The notes: a model not told the origin generated them from the sequence alone. Counted from the stretch's first letter, positions 35,961 to 47,181 are shown. The stretch is 64,000 nucleotides of DNA from Euptelea pleiosperma (GCA_035048495.1 CM068540.1:18460829-18524828), one strand, 5' to 3'. Numbers and translations: made by a program.

Positions 35961-36749
35961 GTTTTATTTACAATATATAATTACAGTATATAAACCTCAT
36001 AATCTTAATGAAAATCAATGATTTCCTTTTGCTTGGTTTGCTCAAAGATCCAGATAAGCAGACGACTGGTTGTTTATAATGTAGCATGATATTCTTTTCA
36101 AGTGACAGTGAATGCACTATCTTTGTTGAGGATAAGATGAGGGACAAGTAATCCATTGTCTACCTTTCAGGGTTTGTGCCTATTTGGGGGGAGGAAGCAA
36201 CTAAAATCTCTTTTTCTGTAACCAAAATGTGAGGTGCTAATTAATTTAAGGATATCCCTCCCATATTCATTAGTGTATTGTTTAGTTCCAGGTCAAAGTA
36301 AACAGTCTTGACAGTTCATTAGAGCGCATATGAATGAAAATTAAAAATAAAATTGAAAGTATAATTGAAAATGCCGTCCATGAGTAAAGGTGTCTTTTGA
36401 ACTTGAACATTTACTTAGTATAAGTCTATTCGATTTACTAATTTGAACTGTCTTACCTTATAATGCAAACTGAGACAACAGACTACACACAACTTTTCAG
36501 CTCATTTTCGAGTTCTTACAATTTTGCTTGTGTTAGGCATAAGCTAAATCTTAAAATTCATGAACACTTTAAAGAATCAACCTAAATCTATGCTATTATA
36601 AAGCAACAACCGGTAGAGCCACACATGTGACACAATTAAAAGTCTCTCTACTTTCAAAGGCAAAACCTTCCCTCATTAAGTATCTCTATTCTAAAGAAAA
36701 GACAAACTTGGGTTGGAGTACGCCCTGTACAGTTCAAGATGTCCAGCAT

Positions 36750-37085
36750 GCCCGCAATAGTATACGTCACGTGAAACACTCTTAGGGACCACTGACCGCA
36801 TGGATGTTTGTCCCATCCCTAGGTTGACCTATATAAGCCTGTTTAGTGATCTCAAACCTTTGGATCTGAATACCCAAAGAATACTCAAAATCTACAATTA
36901 AAAATCATCCCATGAAAACGACTCCAATCAAACCCTTAAAAATCATTAATAGGCTGATTTTTTGCATGTAGATCCATCTAGGGATAGGACAAATATCAAT
37001 ACGGCGAGTGATCTCTACGAGTGTGCTATGTGAAAGGTGATGCCACATGTAAGATGCACGTGCATCGCATGTGGCATTCCCCTTG
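36750..37085. mobile_element. Foldback MITE, family C
   Basis: Left arm ACGTCACGTGAAACACTCTTAG then GACCGCATGGATGTTTGTCC; right arm GGGATAGGACAAATATCAATACGG; centre TCCCATGAAAACGACTCCAATC. Confidence 0.7.
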
Positions 37086-37109
37086 TTCTTATATAAAAGC
37101 GGCTTCACT

Positions 37110-37150
37110 TCTACACACACACACACACACTATATATATATATATATATA
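37110..37150. repeat. (CA)n(TA)n microsatellite
   Basis: Compound CA then TA run, of the same type as at 16018. Confidence 0.9.
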
Positions 37151-38947
37151 TTAAGGATGTCCTATTGCATCTCACTTGATAATCAAGCTTATTATCTGCA
37201 CCATATGGATAGAAATAAAACTGACTAATCACTTCTAACAAGTTTTTTCATTGAATCTAGATTTTGGGATCTCTAGTCACATAAGTTGAGTTTTCATTAA
37301 AGTAGTTTATTTACTTATAGGCTTTAAGCACATCCCTGCTGATGTTTTAAATACTACTTCTCTTGTAAGTCCTTTCATTAAAGGATCCATTAAGCTATCT
37401 TTTGATTTTATGAATCAATAGTAATGATTTCATTAGAAAGTAATTTCAAAGTTGTGCCTCCAATGAATGTGTCTAAATTTTCATTTTAGGAGTTTTTCTA
37501 ACGTTTGTTGTCATTGTTGGAATATTTAGGAACTTTAAATTTTATACACATTAATTCATAAAGAAATTTCACAACAATTGGTAATTTGGTATAATCTATG
37601 AGAAAAATGGGAGAATTACCTCAGATCTTCAAAGCTTACTTTTTGTTCTTCCTTAGATACTCACACTTGATCCAACCCAATAAGATTTTTAATGTTTTTT
37701 AGGGATACTAAAGGTCTCTCTCCCCAACGTTTTTCAAAATTTTATAGCATGGGAATTTTTTTAGCAAAAGTCACGAGGAACATGAAATATTATAGGGTTC
37801 CCAAAACCCTAGCTACATTAGAATTTTAGTTTTTTAAGAACTTGGAGTTAAACTTTTCAATAAATACAATAAAGCCCATTAATGAAATTGCAATTATACT
37901 CTTAATATTTTAAAGATTACTCAAAGGCCATTTCCTATACATTGTTCCCTCTACAAAATAATATCCATAAATATTCCTTTAAGATTTTTGCATATACCCT
38001 GCCACATAATTGTTATTTACATATAGATCCTTGATCTTTAAATTTATCAATTGAACACCTAGGAAACTCTTTTCATAGATATTTTAGAAAATATCTTATT
38101 TAATAGTTTTCACAAACCTTCAAGAAACAATTTATCAATTAAACACCAAATTCAGATTTTATATGTTCGATCAATTGATCAAATCAACTCTAGTGGATAT
38201 TCACTCTAAAATATGAGTAGTAGATTTCTTATTCAACACTTGTAATCTCATTGTAATATACTAGCTACCAAAACTATCATATTTATTGCCTCATTTGCCA
38301 TCTGCATCCCCTGAGTTGTTGGTGTATCTACTCAGATTACCTATACCGTAAGGAAATGTGATGATCGGAGAACTAATGAAATATGAAGAATTAAGATGTC
38401 TACAAGCTTGCACGAACAAGAGAAAGAAATGCTAGAGATATAAATCATGTTAAATGCATTAAGGGTGATGACAGGAAATTTAAAAAAATATGAAGATATT
38501 AAAGAAAGGTGGAACACTTATTTCCATGAATTATTAAGTGAGGATAATATAATAGATATAGGAGTAGATGGATATACTAGGGAGAATATATAACACAATA
38601 CTTCAGTAGAATTAGAGTATTAAAGTTGAAAGCAGCTTTATAGAAGATGAAGACAGATGGGGCCTTTGACCAGATGCTATCTTAATAGAGGTGTGGAATG
38701 CATGAGAGGAATTGGAATGTCTTGTGTTACCAAGTTATGTAATAATATCTCAAGGGCATAATTTTACAGTTGGATGCAGATCCCCATTTACCATTGTTCT
38801 TTTGAAATTTAAGTCTCACGTACAAATGATATAGCATCAGCTGGGATTCCACGCAAAGAAGATAATGAATAATGATAAGGCAAAATTTCCGGGATGAGAA
38901 TGATCTTACACAATAGACACAGAACTGATGATACACCTCAAAATCAA
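37151..38947. other. Gene-free stretch
   Basis: AT-rich DNA with no open frame of note, and no transposon end that I can define. It includes the region 3' of the PPR gene. A degenerate gypsy- or copia-like origin is possible but not shown. Confidence 0.35.
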
Positions 38948-39223
38948 TCACCAGAAATCTTGACAGGAGCAATGGCCTTGTCTGAACTGGTGATAACGAT
39001 TTGGATCCCTTAGGATAATTTTTCTATTCATGATTTTTGATATAAATTTGAAAGTCTCGTGGCAGTCCCTGCAGACACGAAGGTTCTTGCCGATCCGGAT
39101 TGGACCCTGGCCCCCACCCTTAATCAGTGCAAAAGAAAGTGCCAGCTTCTCTGTGTGCCCACATAAATCACTCTTCTTTTCCTCCTCACCAACATTATGA
39201 CCCACACCTGATATATCCGACAC
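38948..39223 (-). CDS. DYW deaminase domain of the PPR gene, out of frame
   Basis: About 91 codons that continue the upstream PPR protein in a different frame. The translation has the DYW-domain landmarks in order: VGEEEKKSDLCGHTEKLALS with the HxE zinc/catalytic motif (HTE), LRVCRDCHETFKFISKI with the CxxC zinc pair, and the C-terminal CSCQDFW followed by a stop. DYW domains are cytidine deaminases that carry out C-to-U editing of organelle RNA. The domain is complete and not decayed, so the loss of frame is recent, or an assembly error. Confidence 0.85.
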   Translation of the reverse strand: MSDISGVGHNVGEEEKKSDLCGHTEKLALSFALIKGGGQGPIRIGKNLRVCRDCHETFKFISKIMNRKIILRDPNRYHQFRQGHCSCQDFW

Positions 39224-40910
39224 AAAACCAGCCCTTCGCCATCCTTTGTCTAACTGTTTCTAACAGATTGTATATTTTCTCTGAATATGGATTCAAGCTG
39301 TCTCCAACTGTGAATGTGTACATCTTCCTCTCTACCTCCACCCAGCTATGTGCCGTGACTGGCTTCAGCCCCAGCTCTTTCATGACCAACCTAACCTTGC
39401 TCAGATCCTCCCATCGTCCTGAATCTGCATAGATTCTTGATAGAAGTGTATAAACCCCTGCATTGTACTGATCCAATGCAAGAGCTTTCTTAGATGCCTT
39501 TTCTCCCAATTCTAAATTTTTGTGAGTCCTACAAGAAGAAAGTAGTACCACCCATATGAACTCAGATGGCTCAACAGGCATTGCTTCTATAAAACTGTAA
39601 GCTTGTTCTAGAAGACCAGCACGTCCATAGAGGTCCACCATGCAAGCAAAGTGCTTCATCTCTGGCTCAATTTTGTAGTCCCTTTGCATAGAGATGTAGA
39701 GTTGATGACCTTCATCCACCAGCCTGCCATGGCTACAAGCCGAAAGGAGAGCAATAAAGGTGATCCCATCCGGCCTAATACCTGATTTCTTCATCACATC
39801 AAAAGCTTCTAAAGCTTCCTTGCTCAAACCAAACATGCCATAGCCTGCAATCATGGTTGTCCAAGTTACCAAGTTCTTGTTGGTGATGCCCTTAAAGAGT
39901 AAAACAGCGGAGTCTAGATCCCCACTCTTAGCATACATGTTGATGAGGGCATTATTCTCCACTAAGCTATCAGAATTACTAGTTCGACCACATCGGACTA
40001 TATGACCATGTATTTCTCTCCCATGTCGTAGGTCTGTGGTTCCTCCACACACTTGCAACACTGATGCAAGTGTAGATGATCTGGGTTTTCTCCCATCCCC
40101 CCATATCATTTCCTTAAACAGTAGAAGCGCATTCTGAGATAACCCATCGATGGCATGACCTGTAATTATAGCGTTCCATGAAACCAAATTCCTTTCTCTC
40201 ATCCTATCAAAGACCCTACTAGCATACTTTAAGTTTCCACATTTCACATACATGTCCACAAAAGCAGTGTCTAGGACTAGATTTGCTTTAAAAATCCCAT
40301 TCCTGATGGAGAACCCATGAATAGCCCTGCCCAAACTAAGCACCAACAACTGCGAACAAGCAGATAAGACACTACTAAGTGTTACCCGATTGGGTTTTGT
40401 TCCCTCTTTCAACATCTGTGATAAGAATTCCAAAGCTTCATCTGCAAGCCCATTTTGAGAGAACCCAGAAACCATGGCAGTCCATAAAACAACATCTCTC
40501 TCAGGAATTTCATCGAACAGAAGACGTGAAGACAAGAAGTAACCATACTTGAAGTACATTTCTGCAAGACCGGTGCAAACGAAGATGTCTTGCAGATATC
40601 CAGATTTGATAACAAAGGCATGGACGTGTTCCCCATGGAGTGGAGGTTGGTTAAGGTTATAACAAAGCTTGAGAAGAGATGGGATGGAGAAATTATCTGG
40701 TAAAAGGCCTTGTTCTCTGAATTGTGTGAAGTGAGTGAGAGCTTTCTCAGGGTGACCTGAACTGAGATGTGCTCTTATGGTGGAGTTGAAGGAGTAGGTG
40801 CTTTGGCGTTTGATTCTAAAAGAGGTTTTTAAGAGAAAGAGACGTGCCGTTCTGATCTTAGAGAAAGAAGTAACGGTGTTTTGAGGAAATGACCGTTTGG
40901 CTCTGTGCAT
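39195..40910 (-). CDS. PLS-class PPR protein (E/E+), frameshifted before DYW
   Basis: Sequence-specific RNA-binding protein, expected in mitochondria or plastids as an RNA-editing specificity factor; the target is unknown. Intronless, as usual. I start it at the Met at 40910, giving 571 aa, because the 24 codons upstream begin inside a MITE. A basic N-terminus (HRAKRSFPQN) suits an organelle targeting peptide. About twelve P/L/S repeats follow: YSFNSTIRAHLSSGHPEKAL, VVLWTAMVSGFSQNG, LVSWNAIITGHAIDG, LVTWTTMIAGYGMFG and ITFIALLSACSHGRLVDEG are the clearest. E and E+ motifs include HSWVEVERKMYTFTVGD and YNLLETVRQRMAKG. The frame then leaves the DYW domain at a run of four A on the plus strand (39224-39227) and stops 11 codons later. 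Confidence 0.92.
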   Translation of the reverse strand: MHRAKRSFPQNTVTSFSKIRTARLFLLKTSFRIKRQSTYSFNSTIRAHLSSGHPEKALTHFTQFREQGLLPDNFSIPSLLKLCYNLNQPPLHGEHVHAFVIKSGYLQDIFVCTGLAEMYFKYGYFLSSRLLFDEIPERDVVLWTAMVSGFSQNGLADEALEFLSQMLKEGTKPNRVTLSSVLSACSQLLVLSLGRAIHGFSIRNGIFKANLVLDTAFVDMYVKCGNLKYASRVFDRMRERNLVSWNAIITGHAIDGLSQNALLLFKEMIWGDGRKPRSSTLASVLQVCGGTTDLRHGREIHGHIVRCGRTSNSDSLVENNALINMYAKSGDLDSAVLLFKGITNKNLVTWTTMIAGYGMFGLSKEALEAFDVMKKSGIRPDGITFIALLSACSHGRLVDEGHQLYISMQRDYKIEPEMKHFACMVDLYGRAGLLEQAYSFIEAMPVEPSEFIWVVLLSSCRTHKNLELGEKASKKALALDQYNAGVYTLLSRIYADSGRWEDLSKVRLVMKELGLKPVTAHSWVEVERKMYTFTVGDSLNPYSEKIYNLLETVRQRMAKGWFCVGYIRCGS

Positions 40911-40958
40911 TGATATAACAGTCGGTAGAACTGTTACAGTTGTCTTTGTACTCTGTGT

Positions 40959-41255
40959 CAAGGTTTTAAAAGGGGCCGTCATAACGGTATTATGGACTGG
41001 GGCGTTATAACGGTTATAACAGCCGTTACAACGAATTGTAACGCTCAGGGGGGGAAACGGAAAGTAATGAAAAAATTAGAAAAATGGCACTGAAATTCAA
41101 ATTTTCAAAAGCAGAAAATAATGGCCTTTTCACAAATTTTTCTAGAAAATAGCGGTCGTTATAACAGAAATAACAGCCATTATAGTGAAAATAATGGCCG
41201 TTAATTTTTGAGCATTTTAACGGTATATAACATAACGGGGGAGGTCATTTTTTAA
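40959..41255. mobile_element. hAT-like MITE, family A, at the PPR 5' end
   Basis: Starts CAAGGTTTTAAAAGGGGCCG and carries GTTATAACGG motifs and CGAATTGTAACGCTCAGGGG. The right end is degraded (TTTTTTAAGGAACGG) and no target duplication is clear. The ATG of the longest PPR frame (40980-40982) lies 22-24 bp inside it. Confidence 0.75.
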
Positions 41256-41384
41256 GGAACGGCATATTGGCACCTCATGATTTCAAATAGTAAACCCACT
41301 TATTCAGTAAGAGGAAGAAGAGGTGCGCGTCTCTCTCTCTCTTACTTACTCTGTCTTGGACAGTGAAGAGGATCATCTATCTTG

Positions 41385-42093
41385 GGTGCACTCTAAATCG
41401 GATTTGTTCACAGTGCATTCTTTCCATGATTCTATCACTAGCCCTTCTTTTACCCGAACTTTGACCCTATGAAAGTGAGCTTTTTTGCATGGGTTGCCTC
41501 ACTCAACAAGATCCTCACTAGTAATAACTTTATAGCAAGATGATGGATAATGGTGAACTTTTGTACCATGTGTAAAGCTAATGAGGAGAGCACTAACTAT
41601 TTACTTTTACACTGTAATTTTGTCAAACAGATATGAGAGTACTTCCTAGCACTTAAAGGTATTTCTTAGGTATTCCCAGCATCTATTGAGACATTATTGG
41701 GAGGATGGCCCAAGATTGCTACTCCACCTAGGAATATTTTGTGGAAGATGGTACCGTTTGCTATTATTTGGGGAATTTGGTTGGAAATGAATAGAAGAGT
41801 CTTTTAATAGCAAGACTTGAAGACTTGCTACATACAGGAAGTAATTCTGAGTATCAAGGCTCTATTATATAGTTGGGGCAACATCTTCCCAGAGTTAAGA
41901 GGCACCATCTTTGGAGACTTGGTTTTTAGCTTAGAGGCCATTTTAGATTAAAAGATAGTGGTGCTCAAGGTTTTTTATTTTGCTCAGCTTGTTTTTTTTT
42001 TTTTCGGCTTTTGCTCTATCCTTGTATCTTTTCTGAGATCTTCTCGATCTCCTTTTAATATATCTCCTGGATTTATCCAAAAAAAAAAAAAAA
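41385..42093 (+). mobile_element. LINE remnant, 3' end with poly-A
   Basis: Broken plus-strand reading with the RT-associated zinc-binding region of plant L1-type LINEs: FAWVASLNKILTSNN, CTMCKANEESTNYLLLHCNFV (shown by its parts CTMCKANEEST and LLLHC), LLGGWPKIATPPRNILWKMV and IIWGIWLEMNRRVF. It ends in an A run at 42079-42093. Stops and missing 5' parts show a truncated dead copy. Confidence 0.8.
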
Positions 42094-42215
42094 GTTTTAC
42101 TCCATTTAACACCAACTTCAGCCGAAAAGTAAAACTTTGACGACAACCGATTCGATGACAGTCCGCTGTTATCAAAGTTTTACTCTCAGGCAAAGGGCCA
42201 AGAAACAGTCACATA
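42094..42215. repeat. Inverted repeat D, copy 1
   Basis: Contains AAAACTTTGACGAC and ATCAAAGTTTTACTCTCAGG in inverted relation, ending CCAAGAAACAGTCAC. The reverse complement recurs at 46403-46510. Confidence 0.6.
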
Positions 42216-43015
42216 GCATGGTTTATTTGTGACGGGATATTCACACCCACGATTTAGCTCAGTAAACCCACTTAACAAAAAAATATTACACAAATGTTCC
42301 TTGTTATTCACTCCGTAGAACACTCCATAAAATCCAACAAAAAAAAAAACACAGAGGAGAAGAAGAAGAGGAAGACGCCGCTACAGCCACCGCAGGAGGT
42401 ACGCCTCTCTCTCTCTCTCTTGTTTCTAGTTTTGTCTCTTAATTATATATAAAACTCATGGATATATGCTGATAATTCTTATTTTTGCAATCGCCAAAAG
42501 TGACAGTTCCTGTAGTTGTTGGGCTGCGATTGGGTAATTTAAAGTTCATCTTACCTAATAGCACTTATTCATAGAGTGCTTGAGTTAAGCTGTTTTGGAT
42601 GTTTGGTTACTTTGGTAACTATAAAAGAGAAGTGATTCTTTTCTTAAAAAACCCTTCTAAGGTGATTGGTTAAAAAAAGTACTTTTTTATATGAAAGAGT
42701 AGTTCGATGCACTTAAAAAACACTTAGGAACTGTAAAAGGGTAGTTTTAGTATTACAATATTTTTTAAAGAATAAACTTGAAAGGAATTTTTTAAAGAAC
42801 AATTTCCTACAGAAGCAAATAGCGAAGGCCGCTCGGAAAGGACTTTTGCTTTATGGCGATTTGGAAGTTTATTATGCTTTAAAAATGTTCTTGTTAAGTT
42901 TTAAAAACCATAGCTTTTCGATAGGTCCTAAAAACTGCTAAAAGCTGGCTTATTGCGGTTTTTAAGGTTACCCAAATGCAGCCTTAGTTAATTGGATCAA
43001 ATTTCACATATCAAA
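42216..43015. repeat. Intergenic with GGTTACCCAAATGCAG repeat
   Basis: CT/GA-rich DNA at 42360-42420. The block 42860-43005 (GAAGTTTATTATGCTTTAAA ... TTACCCAAATGCAGCC, TTAGTTAATTGGATCAAA) recurs at 51478-51630. No gene recognised. Confidence 0.5.
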
Positions 43016-43565
43016 GGGCCCATATCAACCCTTACATAAAATAAAATTTAGACGGTTGGATTAATTTAACAGGGAAATTGTCTCCCCACTTATACCCCTC
43101 TTATCGGCTTCACAAAGGATGGCCAAGATCTTATCCCCCAAATGGACTATGGATCTCAACCACTCACACCCGATTTTGGGAAATGCTTTGTAGGAGAGTG
43201 CCGAGGGCACGGGCCACCCACTATACATCTATGTAACAAAACAAAGAAGTCACTTATCCCCCTGTTATCGGCTTCACAAAGGATGGCCGAGATCTTATCA
43301 CCCCAAATGAATGGTTGATCTAAGCCACTCACACCCGATTTTGGCAAACGCTTTGTCGGAGAGTGCCATGGACACAGGCCACCTACTAGCTTATATAACA
43401 AAACAGGGAAGCCGTCTTATCCCTTGTCTTATCTTATCCGGTTTCAACAAAGAGTGGCTGAGATCTTATCTTCCAAATGGATGGTGGATCTCAGCCACTC
43501 ACACCTGATTTTGGCAAATGTTCTGTCAGAGAGTGATATGGGCACGAACCACCAACTAGTATATA
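43016..43565 (+). repeat. Tandem Helitron-like 3'-end units
   Basis: Three or more units of the type in PAP intron 2: CGGCTTCACAAAGGATGGCC, GAGATCTTATC, CCACTCACACCCGATTTTGG, then GAGAGTGCC...GCACGGGCCACC and an end CTATA, CTAGC or CTAGTATATAAC. The first unit is preceded by the same CCCATATCAACCCTTA... lead as at 27595, so the arrangement was copied as a block. Confidence 0.65.
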
Positions 43566-43959
43566 ACAATTCTAACTTTCAAGATGATTCTCACCGTGTT
43601 CCAAACAAGTGCAATTTGAATTCACTGACCTGTTTTGCCCACGGCATTGAATGCGCACGACTTGACGCACGTATTGGCAATGTGCACGAATGAAACAGGA
43701 CCTAAGACTAATATTGTTGCGTGAACCAAACAATCATGGGTTAGAGGGTCCTAGAGAGTGCGGCTCATGGCATTTTGGAGAGGGTAACTTCAAAATTTTG
43801 AGTACCCCGGCACTGTGAATTTGCACTCTGAATGGAGATCTTGTAAATGGGTCGGGCCACAAGTAGGGTCAAGATTTAAACAGGCTGCGTGGGGCTGCAA
43901 GCCAAATCCCAAATCCGTGCCCAGCCCTTGGCTCTTAGGTGCGTCGGGCCGAGATGAGC

Positions 43960-44260
43960 CGATTTGTGGGCTGGCTGGGCTGGGGTGTCTAACAGTCTTA
44001 TTGGGCACAAAAGAGAGGGGAAACAGTACGACCCCGATGGAACGGGCCGAGTGCTGTACCTTTAAGGTCCGTTTGATAAATAGGTCGGGCCTTGGTTTTT
44101 TATACAAAAATTACCATAGATACGGCCCATTAATGTAATAAGCCTGGCTTCATTAAGGAGCTGGACTTGGGCCTGAAATGTTAAAAGTTTAATGGGCCAG
44201 CAAGGCTTGAACCTAGCTACATGTATAGTTCGGGCCAAACTAAGCCCGGCCAAAAATCAT
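43960..44260. repeat. Dispersed repeat H, second copy
   Basis: Shares GGTCCGTTTGATAAATAGG, TTATACAAAAATTACC and GCCCATTAATGTAATAAGC with 30060-30330. Confidence 0.5.
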
Positions 44261-44776
44261 CATGATTAGTGATTTCTAACCTTTAGATCTAACAAACCCA
44301 AATAATGCTCGAAATCCACGGTTAAAACTAAACCATTTAAAACATTCTAATCCATAGAAGTTATCAATCAGGTTGAATTTTGGTACGTAAGTCCAGCTAG
44401 TGATCGGCCAAACATCCATGCGGTCAGTAGTCTCTAACAGTGTGCCACGTGGCTCATACTATGACCGTCATCAACTCTAATGAAGCCAACACTCACGTGC
44501 CGCCCATAGTGACCACTAAGGTACGATAATAACATGGCCACGTTGAAAATGAGAAGTGTTGTAATACTGAGGAGGACGTCCTCCCTAGTACCTATTTGTA
44601 GAACCATTGAATGATCAACTTGATGCACACCACCCAAATCCCAAAGACAATCCAACAGTCTAAACCCAGGGAGATGTGACAGATGTCTCCCTTAAATCCG
44701 GGAAGCGAAACGTAATTGCTAAGATAGCGCTGGGAGACTTCAAAGTTTGAAATTCCCCCTCCAATTAAAAAATTCA

Positions 44777-44893
44777 AAGATGGCACCATTTTTTCCGTTT
44801 TTGCCCCTGAGCGTAACAATTCGTTATAACGCCCGTTATAAAGATAACGCCCCCAGTCCGTTATACGGTTATAAGGGCACCTTTTAAACCTTG
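44777..44893. mobile_element. MITE family A, 5'-truncated
   Basis: Keeps the right part (TTTTGCCCCTGAGCGTAACA ... CCTTTTAAACCTTG) and is followed by ATTTGCAT, the same target site as the copies at 50172 and 52579. It is the orthologous insertion with the left part lost. Confidence 0.8.
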
Positions 44894-44931
44894 ATTTGCA
44901 TATTAGTTTAGAATGCGCCAACTCATAAAAA

Positions 44932-44958
44932 AATAATAATAATAATAATAATAATAAA
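44932..44958 (+). repeat. (AAT)n microsatellite
   Basis: A short AAT run just upstream of the small gene. Copy 3 has a shorter run in the same place (52979-52993). Confidence 0.85.
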
Positions 44959-45066
44959 AAGAAAGAAAGTTGACCATTTCCTCTCTAAGTTACCAAAATC
45001 ATCGCAAAGGGCAAAACTGACTTGGAGGCCAAACAACTAGGTCATTAACCTTATCTCCAACCTCTC

Positions 45067-45078
45067 TTTTAATATAAG
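45067..45078 (+). promoter_or_regulatory. TATA-like box, small gene copy 1
   Basis: TTTTAATATAAG, 96 bp upstream of the ATG, followed by a CT-rich leader. Confidence 0.55.
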
Positions 45079-45162
45079 AAGACTAGCCCCTCCCCCATCA
45101 ACTTGAGAACACAAACAAAATACTAGATTCAATCTCCTTTCCCTCTCTCACTTTCCTTCTCA

Positions 45163-45468
45163 ATGTCTACCCTTCGCTACCACTTCTTCCCCAATGAGTT
45201 ACTTCCTTCTCTACATCTCCCAATCAATGGAAACAGCAGGACTAATTCCCAGCCGGATCTTCCCCATGAAACCCTAAAAACAGAAGGAATCATCAAAGTT
45301 CAACAGCCCCATGCAGAAGTTCAGCGTTACGAGGCTCCCCCAGCCTTACCAGTCGTTCTGGGTCCTATAAATAAACCAAGGCTTGATGGATCCTATCATG
45401 GCGAACCACAACTTTGTCTTCTTCATCTTTCTTGCCCTATAGAAACTCCAGAGAAGGCTTCAACGTAG
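45163..45468 (+). CDS. Uncharacterised small protein, copy 1 (101 aa)
   Basis: I do not recognise the family. The protein starts MSTLRYHFFPNELLPSLHLP, has a Q-rich centre (KVQQPHAEVQRYEAPPALP) and a C-terminus GEPQLCLLHLSCPIETPEKA. No signal peptide, membrane segment or known motif is visible; it is proline-rich and probably soluble. Compared with copies 2 and 3, length differs only by whole codons and start and stop are kept. By eye, copy 1 and copy 2 differ by about 5 synonymous and 13 amino-acid-changing bases, so constraint on residues looks weak. It could also be a conserved first exon or a gene fragment, but it ends in a stop with no splice donor needed. Confidence 0.55.
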   Translation: MSTLRYHFFPNELLPSLHLPINGNSRTNSQPDLPHETLKTEGIIKVQQPHAEVQRYEAPPALPVVLGPINKPRLDGSYHGEPQLCLLHLSCPIETPEKAST

Positions 45469-45774
45469 TCCTAGCTGACTTCCTTTTTCGTATTCGATCA
45501 GAGGTTTAATTTTTGTTTTTCCCGCTGTGGAACGGATTCACGTTGGAATTGCTTTTGCTTTTGCTTTTGTTTTAGGAACTCAAATTGATTCTTGATAGGT
45601 CGTAGATTATGTAGTTTATTATTGAGAAAATAAATATTTGGTTTGATTCTGATACTGGTTTCTTGTGACTGCCCTGACGATCTCATCAAAGCTATCCATG
45701 CTGACTCTAAGTGTTGTGTACTACAATTATTTTTTAGTTATTAATACTAGGGGAACGCCACGTACACGTGGCAG

Positions 45775-46065
45775 CATCTTAGAGATCACTGACCGTATAT
45801 AAAGATGTTTGGCCCATCCCTAGATGGACCTACGTGCAAAAAATCAGCCTGATTAATGATTCTAAGGATTTGATTGGAGTTATTTTTAATGGTTGATTTT
45901 TTATCGTAGCTTTCATGCATAATTTGGGTACTCAGATCCAAAGGTTTGAAATCACGAATCTGGCTTAGCTTTGGTATATAGGTCCACGTAAGGTGGGACA
46001 AACATCCATATGGTCAGTGTTCTCTAAGAGTGCGTCACGTGGCTTATAATATGGTCTGTCATGGA
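45775..46065. mobile_element. Foldback MITE, family C
   Basis: Left arm ACACGTGGCAGCATCTTAGAG, then ACTGACCGTATATAAAG and GTTTGGCCCATCCCTAG; right arm GGTGGGACAAACATCCATATGG then GCGTCACGTGGC. The CACGTG core stands in the left arm; the right arm has TCACGTGG. Confidence 0.75.
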
Positions 46066-46102
46066 GGTCGGACGTAACCCAACACATGCAGGCATACCCC
46101 AA

Positions 46103-46390
46103 CCCAGGTTTTGGCTTTAAAGGCCCGTATGACGAATTGCAACGCTCAAGGGCAAAAACGAAAATTAACAAAAAATAACAGAAAAACGAAAAAAATAGCG
46201 CTGAAAATTCAAATTTTCAAATTTCAAATTTCAAAAAATAGGAAAATAACAAAAATAACGGCTTTTTTCCCAAAATTTTTCGGAAAATAATGGTTGTTAT
46301 AACAGAAACGTAACTGAAAATTACGGCCGTTATTTTTTGAGTGTTTTAACAGTACATGAAATAACGGGGGAGGTCGATTTTTAAACCATG
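46103..46390. mobile_element. hAT-like MITE, family A
   Basis: Contains CGAATTGCAACGCTCAAGGG and GGGGGAGGTCGATTTTTAAACCATG at the right end (46390). The left end is diverged; no target duplication found. Confidence 0.65.
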
Positions 46391-46402
46391 CTCTATGTAC
46401 GT

Positions 46403-46510
46403 GACTGTTTCTTGGCCGTGGCCCTTCCCCTGAGAGTAAAACGGACTGTAATCGCTGTCATCAAAGTTTTACTCTTAGCCTGAAGCTGGTGTTCAACGGA
46501 GTAAAACTTG
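46403..46510. repeat. Inverted repeat D, copy 2
   Basis: GACTGTTTCTTGGCC ... CTGAGAGTAAAACGGACTG ... ATCAAAGTTTTACTC ... GGAGTAAAACTTG; reverse complement of the unit at 42094. Confidence 0.6.
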
Positions 46511-46553
46511 CATGACCGTCGATGGTCATATATCTGCCCACAAACACTGAGAG

Positions 46554-46888
46554 CAAGGTTTAAAAAATGGCCGTTATAATGGGTTTGGACCTCCCCCGTT
46601 ACGTTACGTACCGTTAAAACTCTCAGAAAATAATGGCCATTATTTTCGTTATAATGGCCATTTTTCCGTTATAAAGAAAATAACGACCATTACTTTGTGG
46701 AAAAATTCGAGGAAAAAAACGTTCCTTATTTCCGTTTTTGCAAATCTGAAATTCAATTCAAAATTCAAAATTTGAATTCTGGCACAATTTTTTCCGTTAT
46801 TTTTCATTTTTGCCCCTGAGCGTTATTTTCATTATAACGGAAAAAATGGTAGCACCCGGCCCCAGTCCGTTATACTGTTATAACGGCC
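46554..46888. mobile_element. hAT-like MITE, family A
   Basis: Starts CAAGGTTTAAAAAATGGCCG and carries CCGTTACGTTACGTACCG and many AACGG motifs. The right end is broken after TATAACGGCC, so no target duplication can be read. Confidence 0.75.
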
Positions 46889-47181
46889 AGAGTTTTCTAG
46901 ATTTTGCCAATTCTCATATATGTTGGAATGAGAGTTATTTTCTCTGTTTAATGTAACATTTCAGCATGTGGTAAATCAGGCATTTTTGCTATTTTCAAGT
47001 GTTAAATTTGCATGAAATTGTCCTTGGGAAGTAAAATAGTGTTGAAGAGCATATAGTAAATCAAGCATTTTTGCTGTTTTCATTGATTCTTGCAAAGTAA
47101 TGAAGAATACAAATAAAATAAGCTCCGTAAAGTTATAATTAGGGAAAAAAAAAACCAATTTTTTTCATCTGTGCATATTGT

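Larger units (their letters stand above)
44250..45740 (+). repeat. Segment copy 1 of a triplicated block
   Basis: Carries, in order, a family C remnant, the phrase GAATGATCAACTTGATGCAC with CCCAAATCCCAAAGACAATCC, a 5'-truncated family A MITE, a TATA-like box, the small gene and its 3' flank. The same order occurs at 49095-51190 and 51930-54560. The 3' flank here (TTGTGTACTACAATTA, GTTATTAATACTAGG) is free of the two MITEs found in copy 3. Confidence 0.85.
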
